Shown: positions 10,196-22,203 of the stretch, in pieces
Position numbering within the stretch: the first letter of the stretch is position 1
Layout: every line of letters begins with the position of its first letter
Source of the DNA: Pyrus communis
Taxonomy: Eukaryota > Streptophyta > Magnoliopsida > Rosales > Rosaceae
DNA length: 64,000 bases
NCBI RefSeq assembly: GCF_963583255.1
Contig: NC_084815.1
Span: forward strand, 16,663,807-16,727,806
Direction: 5' to 3'
Program-made: the position numbers and the translations under genes
Notes under the pieces: generated by a model
Seen by the model: the letters and a program-made list of their open reading frames with translations, nothing else
Told to the model about the DNA's origin: nothing
Database searches by the model: none

Positions 10196-10983
10196 AGAAC
10201 AATCAAGAACTAAACTCATTTTGAAAAGCCTGAGAAATTTAAGGGCGAAGACTTCAAAAGATGGCAGCAGAAAATGTTGTTTTATTTGACAACTCTGAAT
10301 CTGGCTAATGTTATGTGTGAGACTGTGCCATGTGTAGAAGGAGATAATATTTGTGTAAGAACTCTGATGGCTATAAATGCTTGGAATCATAATGATTTCC
10401 TCTGTAGAAACTATATTCTCAATGCATTAGATGATTCGTTGTATGATGTCTACGTGGTATGCAAAATAGATACAGAACTTTGGGAATCACTTAAGAAAAA
10501 AAATATAAAACAGAGGATGCTAGCTCAAAGAAATTTGTCGTGGTCAAATTTTTGGACTATAAAATGGTACATTCCAAGTCTGTTGTCTCTCAAACTAAAG
10601 ATCTCCGAAAAATCATCCATAACATTCATGTTGAAGGGATGGTGATCAATGAGTCTTTTCAGGTGGCGTCTTTTATGGAGAAATTACCACCTTCGTGGAA
10701 GGAGTTCAAGAACTATCTCAACCATAAACGTAAAGAGATGACCCTCAAAGACCTCATTGTAAGGCTAAGAATTGAAGAAGACAATAGAAAGAACGAGAAG
10801 GGCTTGGTTTCAAGTATGGAAGCCAAGGCGTATGTTGTTGAAGGAAGTTCATCAAAGCAAAGGTCGAAATTCCAAAAAACTAAGAAGAATGAAATTAACT
10901 TTGTTCCCGATGTGAAAGGCAAAGACTTTAAGAAAATTAAGGGAAGTTGCTGGGTTTGTGGAAAGCTAGGCCATAGGGCTTAA
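10196..10983 (+). pseudogene. Copia element 2 gag, frameshifted
   Basis: The Gag polyprotein opens near the block FEKPEKFKGEDFKRWQQK (about 10217), only some 40 bp after the LTR. A normal leader and primer-binding site are therefore not evident. The frame shifts at an A run near 10494-10502 (one extra A) and resumes at 10540-10983. It ends in a CCHC knuckle (CWVCGKLGHRA) cut by a TAA at 10981-10983, where the frame should continue to the last cysteine. Confidence 0.85.
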
Positions 10984-10985
10984 GA

Positions 10986-13900
10986 ATGTCGCCATCGAAT
11001 GGATCAAGGTCCTGGAAATCAAGGCAACAACAACCACGTAAACCTGTTGAAAATGATGTGGATGCCCTGGCTGTAATGATTTCTAAAATCAATCTTGTAT
11101 CTGACCACGTTGATTGGTGGATAGATACTGGTGCGACTCGCCATGTATGTGGTGACAGAAATATGTTCTCTTCATACCAGAAAGTCGAGGGAAACGAGCA
11201 GCTGTTTATAGGAAATGCATCTATATCTGTGGTGGCTGGAATAAGGAAATGTGTTCTCAAATTCACTTCTGGAAAGGAATTAACCCTCCTTGATGTACTT
11301 CATGTATCCGATATAAGGAAGAATCTTGTTTCTGGTCTTATCCTCAGCAATAAGAGATTCAAACTAGTTTTTGAGTCCAATAAGTTTGTACTAACTAAAG
11401 GGGGAATGTTTGTAGGAAAAAGTTACCTTGCTGATGGATTATTCATACTGAATGTACTTGCTAATGCTATAAATAAAATAAATAATGATTCTGCTTATAT
11501 TGTTGATTCATCTAATTTATGGCACTCTAGGCTAGGACATGTAAATTTTCGTTCTCTTTTCACAATGCATAATTTAGGATTGCTGCCCAAACTTGATTAT
11601 TTAGATAATGTTAAATGTGAGACTTGTGCAGAATCGAAATTTGCAAGTCAAAGCTTTAAATCAATGCATGAAAAATCCAATGATTTGTTAGATTTAATTC
11701 ATAATGACTAGTGTGATTTTAGATCATATCCAACTTGTGGTGGAAAGAACTATTATGTAACATTTATAGATGATTTCAGTAAGTATTGTTATGTTTTTTT
11801 ACTTCATGGCAAAGATGAGACCTTGGATATGTTTAAGAAATATAAGGCAGAAGTTGATAATCAACTTAACAAGAAGATTAAAGTCTTAAGGTCCGATAGT
11901 GAAGGAGAATATGAGTCTCATGCCTTTGCTAAATTTTATGCCACACATGGCATAATTCATCAAACAACAGCCCCATATACACCGCAACAAAACGGTGTTA
12001 CCGAACGAAAAAATAGGACTTTTAAAGACATGATCAATTCCATGTTGAATAGCTCTAGGCTTCCACACAATTTGTGGGGTGAAGCTTTACTTACTGCAAA
12101 TAAAATTTTGAATTGAATTCCATCTAAAACGAGAAAGGAGTCACCATATGAATTATGGAAAGAAAGAACCCCAACATTTAAATTGCTTACAGTGTGGGGT
12201 TGCCTGGCAAAAGTACAAGTCCCATTGCCAAAGAGGACAAAATTAGGGCCTAAAATTATAGATTGTGTTTTTATTGGTTTTGCATCTAATAGTTTAGCTT
12301 ATAGATTCTTAGTTTTTCATTCTGAAGTAAGCGATAAACATGTCAATACTATTATAGAATCTATAAATGCAATATTTTTTGGGGATATATTTCCATACAA
12401 AATGGGCAAGTCTAATTTCTTGAAAAAAAGATTACATCATGATGTATCTGAAGTTAATGACGAACCTAGAGAACATGATGATGGTTTATCCTCATCTAGA
12501 GTTCAAGAAGAAGAAAAACTTGAACCTAGAAGGAGTAAAAGGACAAAAATTCGAAAGGACTTTGGGCTTGATTTTGTGACCTTATTAACTGAGACAGAAC
12601 CTCAATCATTCAAAGATGCCATGTCCACTCTTAAAGCTCCATTTTGGGAGGATGCAGTTAACAGTGAAGTAGATTCCATTATGCAAAATCATACATGGGA
12701 ATTAGTCAATTTGCCCCCTGGCAATAAGCCAATTGGGTGCAAATGGATCTTTAAGAAGAAATTAAAACCAGATGGTACAATTGACAAATATAAGGCTCGC
12801 TTGGTAGCTAAAGGATACCATCAAAAACATGGTTTGGATTTCTTTGATACATACTCGCCTGTAACGAGAATTACTTCAATAAGACTGTTGATTGCTATAG
12901 ATGCACTCCATAACATGGAAATGCATCAAATGGATGTAGAAACTACATTCTTAAATGGAGACATAGATGAGGAAATATATATGAAACAACCCGAGGGGTT
13001 TGCGGTTAAAGGTCAAGAACACAAAGTTTGTAAACTTGTGAAATCATTGTATGGGCTTAAATAAGCTCCAAAGCAATGACATGAAAAATTTGACCATATT
13101 ATGATCACACATGGGTTTAAGATAAATGAGTGTGATAAGTGTGTCTACACAAAAACTCAAAATAATGCTTGGGTTATGTTGTGTTTATATGTAGATGATA
13201 TGCTTATAATGGGAACTAACAAAGAGATAATAAATTGGACCAAGAAGATATTGAAATCAAGTTTCGATATGAAAGTTCTTGGTCCAGCTGATGTGATTCT
13301 TGGTATAAAAATCAAAAGAAACCAAGAATGTTATACTCTTACACAATCCCATTATATAGAAGCTACACTTAGAAAATATGGTCATTTGGAAAGTAAATAT
13401 GCAATTACTCCTTTTGATGCCAAAAGCAAACTAAAGAAAAATAGTGGTGATGCTATATTTCAACATGAATATTCACAAGTTATTAGAAGCCTTATGTACA
13501 TTATGAACTGTACAAGGCCTGATATAGCATACTTAGTGAGTAGACTGAGTAGATATACATGCAATCTAGGGCATGATCATTGGGAAGCTTTAATTCGAGT
13601 ATTGAGATACTTAAAGCACACGATGAATTATGGATTACATTATATGAGGTATTCTCATGTGCTTGAAGGATTTACTGATGCGAATTGGATATCTGATAGT
13701 ACTGATAGATAGTACTGATACGAAATCCACAAGTGGATATGCATTTACTTTGGGAGGAGCAAAAATATCTTGGAAATCTTCCAAACAAACATGCATAGCC
13801 CGGTCAACGATGGAATCAAAATTTATAGCTCTCGATAAGGCTGAGAAAGAAGCTGAATGGCTAAGAGATTTTTTGGAAGATGTTTCCATATTGCCTAAAC

Positions 13901-14110
13901 TTGTAACGGCAATATGTATACATTGTGATAGTCTAACTGCACAATATCAAGCTAATAATAGTATATATACAATGGGAAGTCTAGACAAATTAGACGAAGG
14001 CATAATACAATCAAGCAATGGCTCTCTAGTGGTGTAATTTCTATTGACTATGTTAAGTCAAAAGATAATATCGCAAATCTGCTTACTAAAGGTTTGTCAA
14101 GATAGCAAGT
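10986..14110 (+). pseudogene. Copia element 2 pol (protease-integrase-RT-RNase H), multiply broken
   Basis: Copia domain order is clear. The protease motif is IDTGATRH near 11125. The GAG-pre-integrase block (LWHSRLGH) is near 11518 with its CETC pair. The integrase core is represented by FIDDFSKY and DSEGEY. The reverse transcriptase runs from about 12690 with LYVDDMLI near 13185. RNase H has FTDANW near 13672, DTKSTSGY and TMESKFIAL. The frame is broken by stops at about 11709, 12114, 13062 and 13078 and by a 13-bp tandem duplication at 13695-13720. It is inactive but relatively complete. Confidence 0.93.
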
Positions 14111-14721
14111 TAAGCATACATCGAGGGGAATAGGTTTAAAGCCAATAGAGTAAAATGAAACTGTCAAATGGAAACCTAACCTAGTTGATTGGAGATCCCA
14201 TGGTCTAGGTTCAATAGGCAAACTGGTTTGGCTAGATTCAAAGAAGAAACACACTTACATACCCATTCCTATGATGGAAGAAGCGTGGAGACTGCTGATG
14301 GGTGTAGGATACATTAGTTTAATGATATTAATACTTGTAAATCAAGTGGAATAGTAGCAGCCTATTCTTAATCAATATCATCTATATGAGAGTAAATGTG
14401 GGGTCGCATTTATGAGAATTACATGGCTACATTCTCTAAAGCTTTCATGAATCCAAGATTTGTTCAGGACCAAAATGAACACAAACATATGAATTTGCGA
14501 TGTGTTGGTGTGACATATGTTTTGCTTATTGTCTTGGTTTATTGCGGAGATGAACAGTTCAAGATTTTATATTCACTGTGTCATCTAGTAAATCCGATAA
14601 GTATATACTAAGGCAGGTTCAAGTCCAAAAGACACATCTCCTAATGTGTATCACATCTATTGTTTACTCTCATTTTTCACCTTACCCTAGGACCTAATAG
14701 TTGGCTCAAAATGTGGGGTAT

Positions 14722-15417
14722 TGTTGGAGTTTTGAGCTCCTTTAGTCCCACATCAGGGAACTCAAGTTCCCTAGATGTCCTTATATTCAGTTGGTCACCT
14801 TTATTAATGATTAGGTATTAGACCATTTGGAATGAGAATTGAAGTTTGGGCCACTAATTGTGTTGATTAGGCTTTGTGATAATTATACCATAATATTAAT
14901 AGAATATTAATATTAATTAATCAAGACAAGGGCACTTGGGGCCTAAGAAGTTAAAATTAATCAGAGTTCATTAATTTTAATTTTGAATTAAGTTTTTAAT
15001 TAAATTAATTAAAAAACATTTTGATTAATAGACACAACTGTTTGGAAAGACTTGTGTGGTTTTAGATACATCCAAAAGGTATTTGAAAAGATATGAAATA
15101 GTCTATATAAGTGAAGACTCTCAATGCCATCGTATATCATCTTTTTCCTTTCTATCTCTCCCATACAAAACCTTACACAAAGCAATTCGCCAGAATTCTA
15201 TAATCTAGTGCAGGTTGTAGATTAGATAGTTGTATATTGGTCAAGCAGACGTCGTAAAACCACGAGCACTTGAAATATTGTTCGAATGATATAGCTTTTG
15301 CTCTAGCCTTCCTATATTTATTTATGTTATTTTATTATGTATTGCATGTATTTTTCATTATTAAAGTTTTAGAATTTCAAATTCTGTTATTTTTATTTAT
15401 TTCTAATTTGTTCTCCA
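14722..15417 (+). mobile_element. Copia element 2, 3' LTR
   Basis: This repeats 9432-10177 in direct orientation. It is preceded by a purine-rich stretch (AAAATGTGGGGTAT), a plausible polypurine tract, and begins TGTTGGAGTTTTGAGC. Confidence 0.85.
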
Positions 15418-16060
15418 ATCAACATTCATTTTTTAGTTAACTAAAAATAAAATGTTTATTATGCCGATCTTTTTTTTTTTTGTAATCACGAGTGGGAGAA
15501 TTTAAATGTAGAATTTCTTGTTAATATTAAAAAGTGAAATCTCATCATTTTGTTAACATCTCCTACTGGAAGGTCTCATGATGGAATTACGTTTACCAAA
15601 TGGACAAGCACCACATCCAAGAATCCAAATACGGAGTCAATCCTATGTAAAGACAAAATACAATTTTTCCAATCACTGTCGATCACATCAATTTATTCCC
15701 CAAATTTGTGTTTGGCTTATGTGCCAATTTTGCAATGACTTTTTGGTCGATCAAATCAATTTATTCCCCAAATTTGTGTTTGGCTTATGTGCCAATTTTG
15801 CAATGACTTTTTGATCGTACGGGGGCCATGCAATTTACGTTAGGTTGTAATAAATTATTATTTTTCTAAATCTCGTCCTAAAATCCACCTCATAATAATA
15901 GTCAATAAACAATAAAATATAAAATAAAATATTTCTCCAAAGTATGCATTGAAACTTTAAGAAATTATGTGTCTTTGTTTTTCTAATATTGCATTTTAGA
16001 ATTGGCATGTTCAACTACTAAAGTGTCTCTCTTCTCATACACCTGTATATATGATAACAT
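15418..16060. other. Intergenic spacer with 68-bp tandem repeat
   Basis: No gene was seen. The notable content is a 68-bp unit present twice in tandem (15679-15746 and 15747-15814), each starting TCGATCA and containing CCCCAAATTTGTGTTTGGC, with very few differences. It produces two overlapping open frames that have no other coding signs. The rest is AT-rich. Confidence 0.8.
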
Positions 16061-17339
16061 CGTTATAGTTATAAAATTGGTTTGATCCCAATATTATATC
16101 TATATAGAAGTTTTATGGTAGCCTGACGGTTACATTGAGTGGGACAACGAAAACAACAAACGAACCAGCACGAAAAATTTACTGACGTGGCAAGACATCA
16201 TGGGCCATCAAGTACCCAATAATCTAATTACCTTAATCTTACGACACAATTATCACTAACTCTCAAGTCCCGAGAATTTGATTGCATTCAGACGAAAACC
16301 TGACTAGAAACTATGTCTTGATGGCGAAAAATGCTTACATGTAACGGATAAATAATAGTAACAATCGAGAATGATAATACTTACATGTATTATTAGTGTC
16401 TCATTTCAATAATACGTATTCACGTATAGTTTTTCTTCACTTGGAATAACTTTATTACACAAGGGCAAATACGGAACCAGAAGTTCCAAGATTCCACACC
16501 TGAAATTTGAAGCTACAAATGGCGTACAAGTCATTTTGAGCGCTCCAATCCAAACAAAATCTCTTTTTCCCTTTCATTTTCTTAAACCTTTCTCTCCTCT
16601 CCACCCTCTCTCTCTCTCTCCTTCTCTCTCCTCACTCTCGCCAATTGGAGAACTGCAAGCTTCTCTCTACTCGATCATCCGGCTCCTGAATCGCTTCCGA
16701 CTTTTAGTTTCAGGTGATCATCAACTCTATTTTCTTCTCTGAACTGAAGAAGTCTCTGTTTTTTTATGTATAACTTTCGTCACTAATTTTCTTGAAGTTC
16801 TTGATCGGAACAAACTTTTTTTCCGCCATAGTTGATTTATGCATGCTTGATTTCGCTTTCTCTTCAACCTGTAAATACATCTGTTGCTCGATTTTTCGCT
16901 TTGGATTAAGTTTGTTAACGATATTCTGAAATCGGATCAACCGAGTCTTCTAATTGAATTTTATTAAAAAAAAATTGAGCAAAAATTTGTGTGTATGGTT
17001 AAAATTTTCACTCTCTTTGTTCATTTACTGAGGTAATATTTGATTATTTCTTACTACCTGGTGGTTGCTAAGATTTTGAGGTCAGCAGTTCTTGACTAAA
17101 CTTCCTGAAGACGACTTGAAGAGAAGGAAAAGAGCGTATTAAGGTAAATATATTTTTCTTCCTATATTTGACTGTCAGCTGGAATTACAGGTTAAAAGCG
17201 GCAATTACGTAATTCTATTAGTATTCCGAGGGTGGATATGGAAAAAAAAAAGTATTAATCTGGTTTTTTCTACTTTTATATATTCTATCATTTGTTGACT
17301 TTTTTTCAAAAAAATTTACCAATAAGTTTTTTTAACCAA

Positions 17340-17480
17340 CGATATTAGCTAGACTAAGAGGAGGGGTAGGCTAAGCATCACAATGGGCTAGTAATAATAT
17401 GGTTCAAATTCGTTTTGGTGAGAATCGAACCTAAGACTTCTCGCTTACAAGTGAAGACTAGACTAAGTGTAAAAAATTTA
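17340..17480 (-). mobile_element. Candidate tRNA-derived SINE fragment
   Basis: On the minus strand the sequence contains GGTTCGATTCTCACC, close to a tRNA-type B box. Upstream of it, in that orientation, is an AGTCTTCACTTGTAAGCG block that could hold a degenerate A box. Copy 1 keeps only the far part (1705-1775). No poly-A tail or target duplication was resolved, so this is tentative. Confidence 0.4.
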
Positions 17481-17692
17481 CTATTATCAAGGAGGGAGAT
17501 AGTTCGAAATTATTATATTATTAATAAAATGAGAGAGGGGGACTAGGAATATATTCGTAGAAATTCAACACCTTATTCATTAGGTCATAGGATATTGGAC
17601 ACATACATTCTAGCATTTGTTGACAATTGTCTGGCTCTTAGTTAAATGGGCGGGAAATAAACAAAAAGAAACAACTCATTTTTTACAAGGAT

Positions 17693-17905
17693 CTTCGCCG
17701 GATCCTCTTTGTGGGGATCCAAAGGATCAAGCAATCATGATTGTTCATCGTATATCGTAAGACCAATTTTCGTTAGATACTATTTATATTCAATTTTAAA
17801 TTTTGAATTTCAAATGATTTCTGACCACATGATATATGATGAACGCCTGTGATTGCTTGATCCCCTAGATCCCCACAAAGAGGATCCGACGAGGATCATT
17901 TTCCT
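17693..17905. mobile_element. MITE (GGATCCTCTTTGTGGGGATC family)
   Basis: The left arm (GCCGGATCCTCTTTGTGGGG, then AAGCAATCATGATTGTTCATCGTAT) and the right arm (ATATGATGAACGCC..., then CCCCACAAAGAGGATCCGAC) are imperfect inverted repeats around an AT-rich loop. The corresponding place in copy 1 (about 1828-1880) lacks it. A relative lies at 35128-35348, where a 10-bp target duplication suggests a Mutator-type origin. Confidence 0.8.
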
Positions 17906-18471
17906 CTTTTCTAGATCCCAAATAGGCTTTATAGGGGATTTGCCTTTTTTAAAAAAGATGACGTGGCCTCAGATTTTGGACTTTTACTAATTTTGATTTT
18001 TTTTTTCCTAATTCTTTAGAGATTAGTGCACTCATCCTCTTCACTCAAGTTTATTCCTCCACCGTCCTAGTATAAATATATTATTGTATAAAAAAACTGA
18101 TGCCGCGTAGGATTGAAAATCAGTTTAAAGCGGATTCAGATTTGATTGGTTGGTTGGAAATTCCTGGTAGGTAGAGCTGTTGGTTTAGCTTTGTACATGC
18201 TTCCTAAAGTAGCTATGGCAAAGGACCATGCTAGTTTCCATTTCCATGTATAGATTCATGGACCAGGTTGTCGTGAATCCTGTTTCATAGAGCAGGTTGT
18301 TGTTAATCCTGTTTCATAGAGTGGGTTGTCGTGAATACTTATCTATTTACATCTTATGCTTCTAAATGATTTAAAAGGGAAGTATTTTTTTTACGATTCA
18401 GACTTCAAGCTGGAGATGGATACAGCCTCATCATAACTCACATCTATTGGGGAAGCTTAGAAATTGAAGCG

Positions 18472-21400
18472 ATGCCAAAGCACCGCGTGAGGGAGTCGAT
18501 TAAGTCCTTATTTGGAAGTCACATTAATTCACAGAAGCATGAAGAGCTGAAAGGAACTAAAATAGGTAAATTTTCTACTAACATTCTTCATTAGGCTTTG
18601 AGATGGCATTGCAGGAACTATACAATGCAACTGGGATAAACTTTGCTATGGTTACATATTTCGCTCTTGCATCTTACATGATCGATCAAATGGAAATTTA
18701 AGGAAGTTTTCTGTTTTTACTGCAGATATTGAGGAGAAGGTGAATAAAATATTGAAGCTTCTAAAAGATGAAGATCCTGAAGAAAAAGATGACACCTCCG
18801 TCGAGAACTCCAAAAAGAGCTAATTCAGGATTTCCACAAAGAGTGCCAATCACTCTATGCACAATATGATCACCTAACCTGAGTGCTGAAGAAAAAAGTT
18901 CGGAGCAAACAAGAAAAGGACTGCAGCTCTTCATCAAGTTCAGACACAGATTCCAGACATTCGTCAAATGACAGAAGCAGTAAAAATGGAGTGCTGGAAA
19001 GTGACTTTCAGAAAATCACTGATGGGATTAAGCATGAACTTGAATTGGCGCATCAAGAAGTTGCTGACCTGAACAGGAGACTGACAGCTACAAGTGAAGA
19101 GAAGGAAGCTTTAAGCTCAGAATGTGCGGCGGCTTTGACCAAGATAGAAGAAACGAAGAATATTGGCATTGACTTGAAGACTGAAGCTGAAAAGTTAGAT
19201 GCTGAAAGATCATAAATTTTGGCCGAGAATAGTGAACTTAAACAAAAACTGGAAGCTGGTGAAAAGATAGAAGCTGAACTGAATCAAAAAGTGGAAGATC
19301 TGGAAAGAGAGAGAGAGATAACTTGATTAAGGAGAAAGAGACCGCTCTCAGAACGATTGAAGATGGATAAAATGTAACAGCAGAATTAAGAACCATGGTT
19401 GATCAGCTGAAAGATGAAAAAGTAACCCTTGAGCAAGAACTGGAATCTGTTCGAGGGGAAGTTATCCATATGAAGCAGCATCTGCAATCCGCGGAGCAGC
19501 AGGTATCAGATCTAAGCCACAATCTGAAAGCCAAGGACGAAGAAACCTTGAAAGTTGCGGAGATCTCAACTGAGATTCAGCAGGCACAGAATGTGATACA
19601 AGAACTCACAACTGCATCTAGTCAGCTAAAGGAGAAATTGGGCCAGAGGGAAGTGGAATATCCAACTCTTTCTGAGATGCATGAGCTGCATGAGCTGCAT
19701 GAGAAGAAGACGTTGGCTCAAATTACGGGATTAGAGGCTGCTGTGGCAGAGCTGGAATTGGAAATGGAATCTTTGAGAGCTCAGAAAAGAGAGATGGAAG
19801 TGAAAATTGAGAGCACAGAAACTGAAGTAAAACAACTGGGAAAGGTAAATGCAGGACAAGAAGTCCGAATTTCAGACTTGAGTCAGTATCAAACAAGAGA
19901 GAAGCTGAGCTTTCTTCTCTCACGAAAAAACATGAGGATAGCAATAGTGAATCTATTCATCTGAAGGAGCAATTGGATCAGAAGGAAAAGGAATATTCAA
20001 CTCTGTCCGAGAAGCATGAGCTGCATGAGAGTAAAATGTCAGCTCAAATCATCGGATCAGAGGCTCTTGTGACAGGACTGAAACTGGAGCTGGAGTCTTT
20101 GCGAGGTCAGAAAAGAGATACAGAAATTGAGATTGAGAACAAAGAAACTCATTACAAGCCCAAATTTCAGAACTTGAAGAGAAGATAAGAACTAAAAGCC
20201 TTGAGAGTGATCAGTTGAGACAGAAATTGTGGAGCTAAAGGATCAAATTGTTGAATTTGAGAAGAGACTAACAGAAAAAGAGGGCGAGTTTTCTTCTCTC
20301 CAGGAGAAGCATGACAGTGCAGTGAACGACGCTTCTGCTCAAATAACAGCCTTTGTGTCACAGGTTACTAGTCTAGAACAGGAGTTGGATTCATTGCAGG
20401 ATGAGAAGAACCGGATGGAGTTGCAGTTTGAGAGGGAGAAACAAGAACTTTCGGAAAGCCTGACACAATTGGAAAATGAAAAGGTTGATTTAGAGAGCAA
20501 AATCGCTGATCATCAAAGACTGCTGAATGAAAAGGAGGTGATATGCAGCAAGTTAAGGGAGGAATGTATACAGCTGGAGGGTCGGTTCCAGGACACTAAG
20601 GTCAATTGTGACGCTGCAGAAAGAAAAGCCGAGCAAGTGGCAGAAGATTTCAGTAAAAAAATTGAATCCAAAGATGAGATGATAGCTGATTTGGAGCAAG
20701 AGGTTGAACATCTGAAACGAGATCTGGAAGAAAAAGGGTACGAGCTTAGTTCTTTGGTTGAAAGCTCCCGCAATATTGAAGTTAAGCTCCGCCTGTCAAA
20801 CCAGAAGCTCCGGGTTACAGAGCAGGTATTGACCGAGAAAGAAGAGAGCTTCAAAGAGGCTGAACTGAAATTCCTGGAAGAACAGAGAGCACTTGAAGAC
20901 AGGATTGCTAGATTGTCTGGTGTAATCACTGCAAGCAATGAAGCCTATCAAAGAAACATCACACTCGTTTCAGAAAATGTGAACAGTTCTTTGAGCGGAA
21001 TTGAATCTGTGATCAATAAATTTGTGGACGACTATGCAAAGTATGAGACTTGCATTCTGGAAACGCCACAGCAGCTTCACATTGCAAAGAACTGGGTTGC
21101 GGAAACAAATAATGAGAGGGAGAAGTTGAAGAGGGAGGTGGAAGACCTAATCAAACAACTGAGAGATAAGAAAGAAAAAGCGTTCATACTTGGAGAGCAG
21201 GTCGAGAGGATGCGGGCAAGGGCAAGCAAGGAAGAAGTGGAGAAGGGGAGTCTGATCAAAACCGTGAGCCAACTTGAGAAGAAAGCGGCGGACTTGGAGA
21301 AGATGGTGGAGGAGAAAAAGGAGGGCATGCTGGGATTAGGAGAGGAGAAAAGGGAAGCCATAAGACAGTTGTGCATTTGGATCGAGTATCACCAAAGCCG

Positions 21401-21479
21401 GTACGATCATCTCAAGGAAGTTCTCTTGAAGACAACTCCTCCAAGAGGCCAGGGGAGGGCCTCGTCGTCTCAGCCTTGA
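18472..21479 (+). pseudogene. CIP1: CIP1-like (COP1-interactive protein 1) coiled-coil pseudogene
   Basis: Arabidopsis CIP1 is a long cytoskeleton-associated coiled-coil protein first found as a COP1 partner. Exon 1 (18472-18565) encodes MPKHRVRESIKSLFGSHI and ELKGTKI, matching the family's N-terminus. After a phase-1 intron (18566-18725) the second exon starts IEEKVNKILKLL. Disruptions follow: a frameshift leading to TAA at 18821, TGA at 18880, TAA at 19213, a shift or stop near 19320-19370, and frameshifts near 19900, 20155 and 20224. The longest open part, 20229-21479 (about 416 codons), is heptad-rich and ends at a natural-looking stop. Internal repeats share EYPTLSEMHELH / EYSTLSEKHELH. 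The total is shorter than the family's usual 1,300-1,600 residues. Non-function is inferred from about eight lesions. Confidence 0.85.
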
Positions 21480-22203
21480 TCAAAAATTTTTTTCTTCGAT
21501 TGCAATTTGCAACTCGACAATATTTAGTCCTTTTGCATCATGCGTTGTTGTCATGGATTCCATTTTTTGTGTTTCTTTTGAAGGCTAGTGTTTATAAAGC
21601 GTTTAGGTAGGTCACGAAAGGTGTCAGTATGCCAGGCATGTATAAAATTATGCAGATGGTTCATTCTTTGTTAAACTCATTCATTCTTTGTTAAACTCAT
21701 TCCTGTCGAATGTCAGATGTTATTGGTTCGTACGAGAAATAAGAGTTTCGAATTCATAATCACCAACAGCCAGCTGATTATACAGCATCGGCTTTAGTTT
21801 GCCAAATTGATTCGCATAAAAATGCACGCAGTATGCAAAAGGCAAAAGAGAGATTATATTCACACATCCCAAATTACTTCTCCCAAACCCTTTTAATTTT
21901 TTTAACATTTTCTACACACCAGTAACACTTAATAGAAAAATATTAAAAAACTAAAAAGATGTGAGAGAAGTAATTCGGGGTGCGTGAATATAATCTCTCA
22001 AGGCAAAATTACTCGTATTCTCTAGATATCAATCGGGCGTGCATACATCATTTCCTTGAAAGATAATACGTCTCTGTTTCTAAACTTCCTCCTACAATTA
22101 TTAAAAAATACTGACACTATACCTTCTCCTACGCAGTCCATTCCCGCTCACTTCCGGATTTAGAACAAAAGTTTAACATGTGGCTCAATGTTCTCTTTGC
22201 TTT
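21480..22203. other. Intergenic gap between CIP1-like pseudogene and carrier gene
   Basis: No gene was seen. It should hold the converging 3' UTRs of the two neighbours. An inverted repeat is present: TTGGGAGAAGTAATTTGGG (complement, near 21870) pairs with GAGAGAAGTAATTCGGGG near 21963, with AGAGATTATATTCAC on the outer side. It may be a small MITE of about 140 bp (about 21845-22000). Confidence 0.6.

Larger units (their letters stand above)
16061..18340 (+). repeat. Promoter/5' UTR/intron region of CIP1-like pseudogene, copy 3
   Basis: This is the copy still attached to coding sequence. The leader exon ends at 16713 (TTTCAG|GTGATC). The 88-bp UTR exon corresponds to about 17058-17143, but its acceptor is altered (TTACTACCTGG where copies 1 and 2 have TTACAGGCTGG or TTACAGGCTAG). 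Relative to copy 1 it has an inserted MITE (about 17693-17905) and about 230 bp, including a SINE-like segment, that copy 1 lacks. Near 18245-18335 a unit containing GGTTGTCGTGAATCCTGTTT is repeated about three times. Confidence 0.8.

Noticed and set aside
20513..20938. Long minus-strand frames inside the CIP1-like locus (also 21077-21376)
   Set aside because: These are Ser-rich shadows opposite an alpha-helical, Glu/Lys-rich coding strand, a common artefact.
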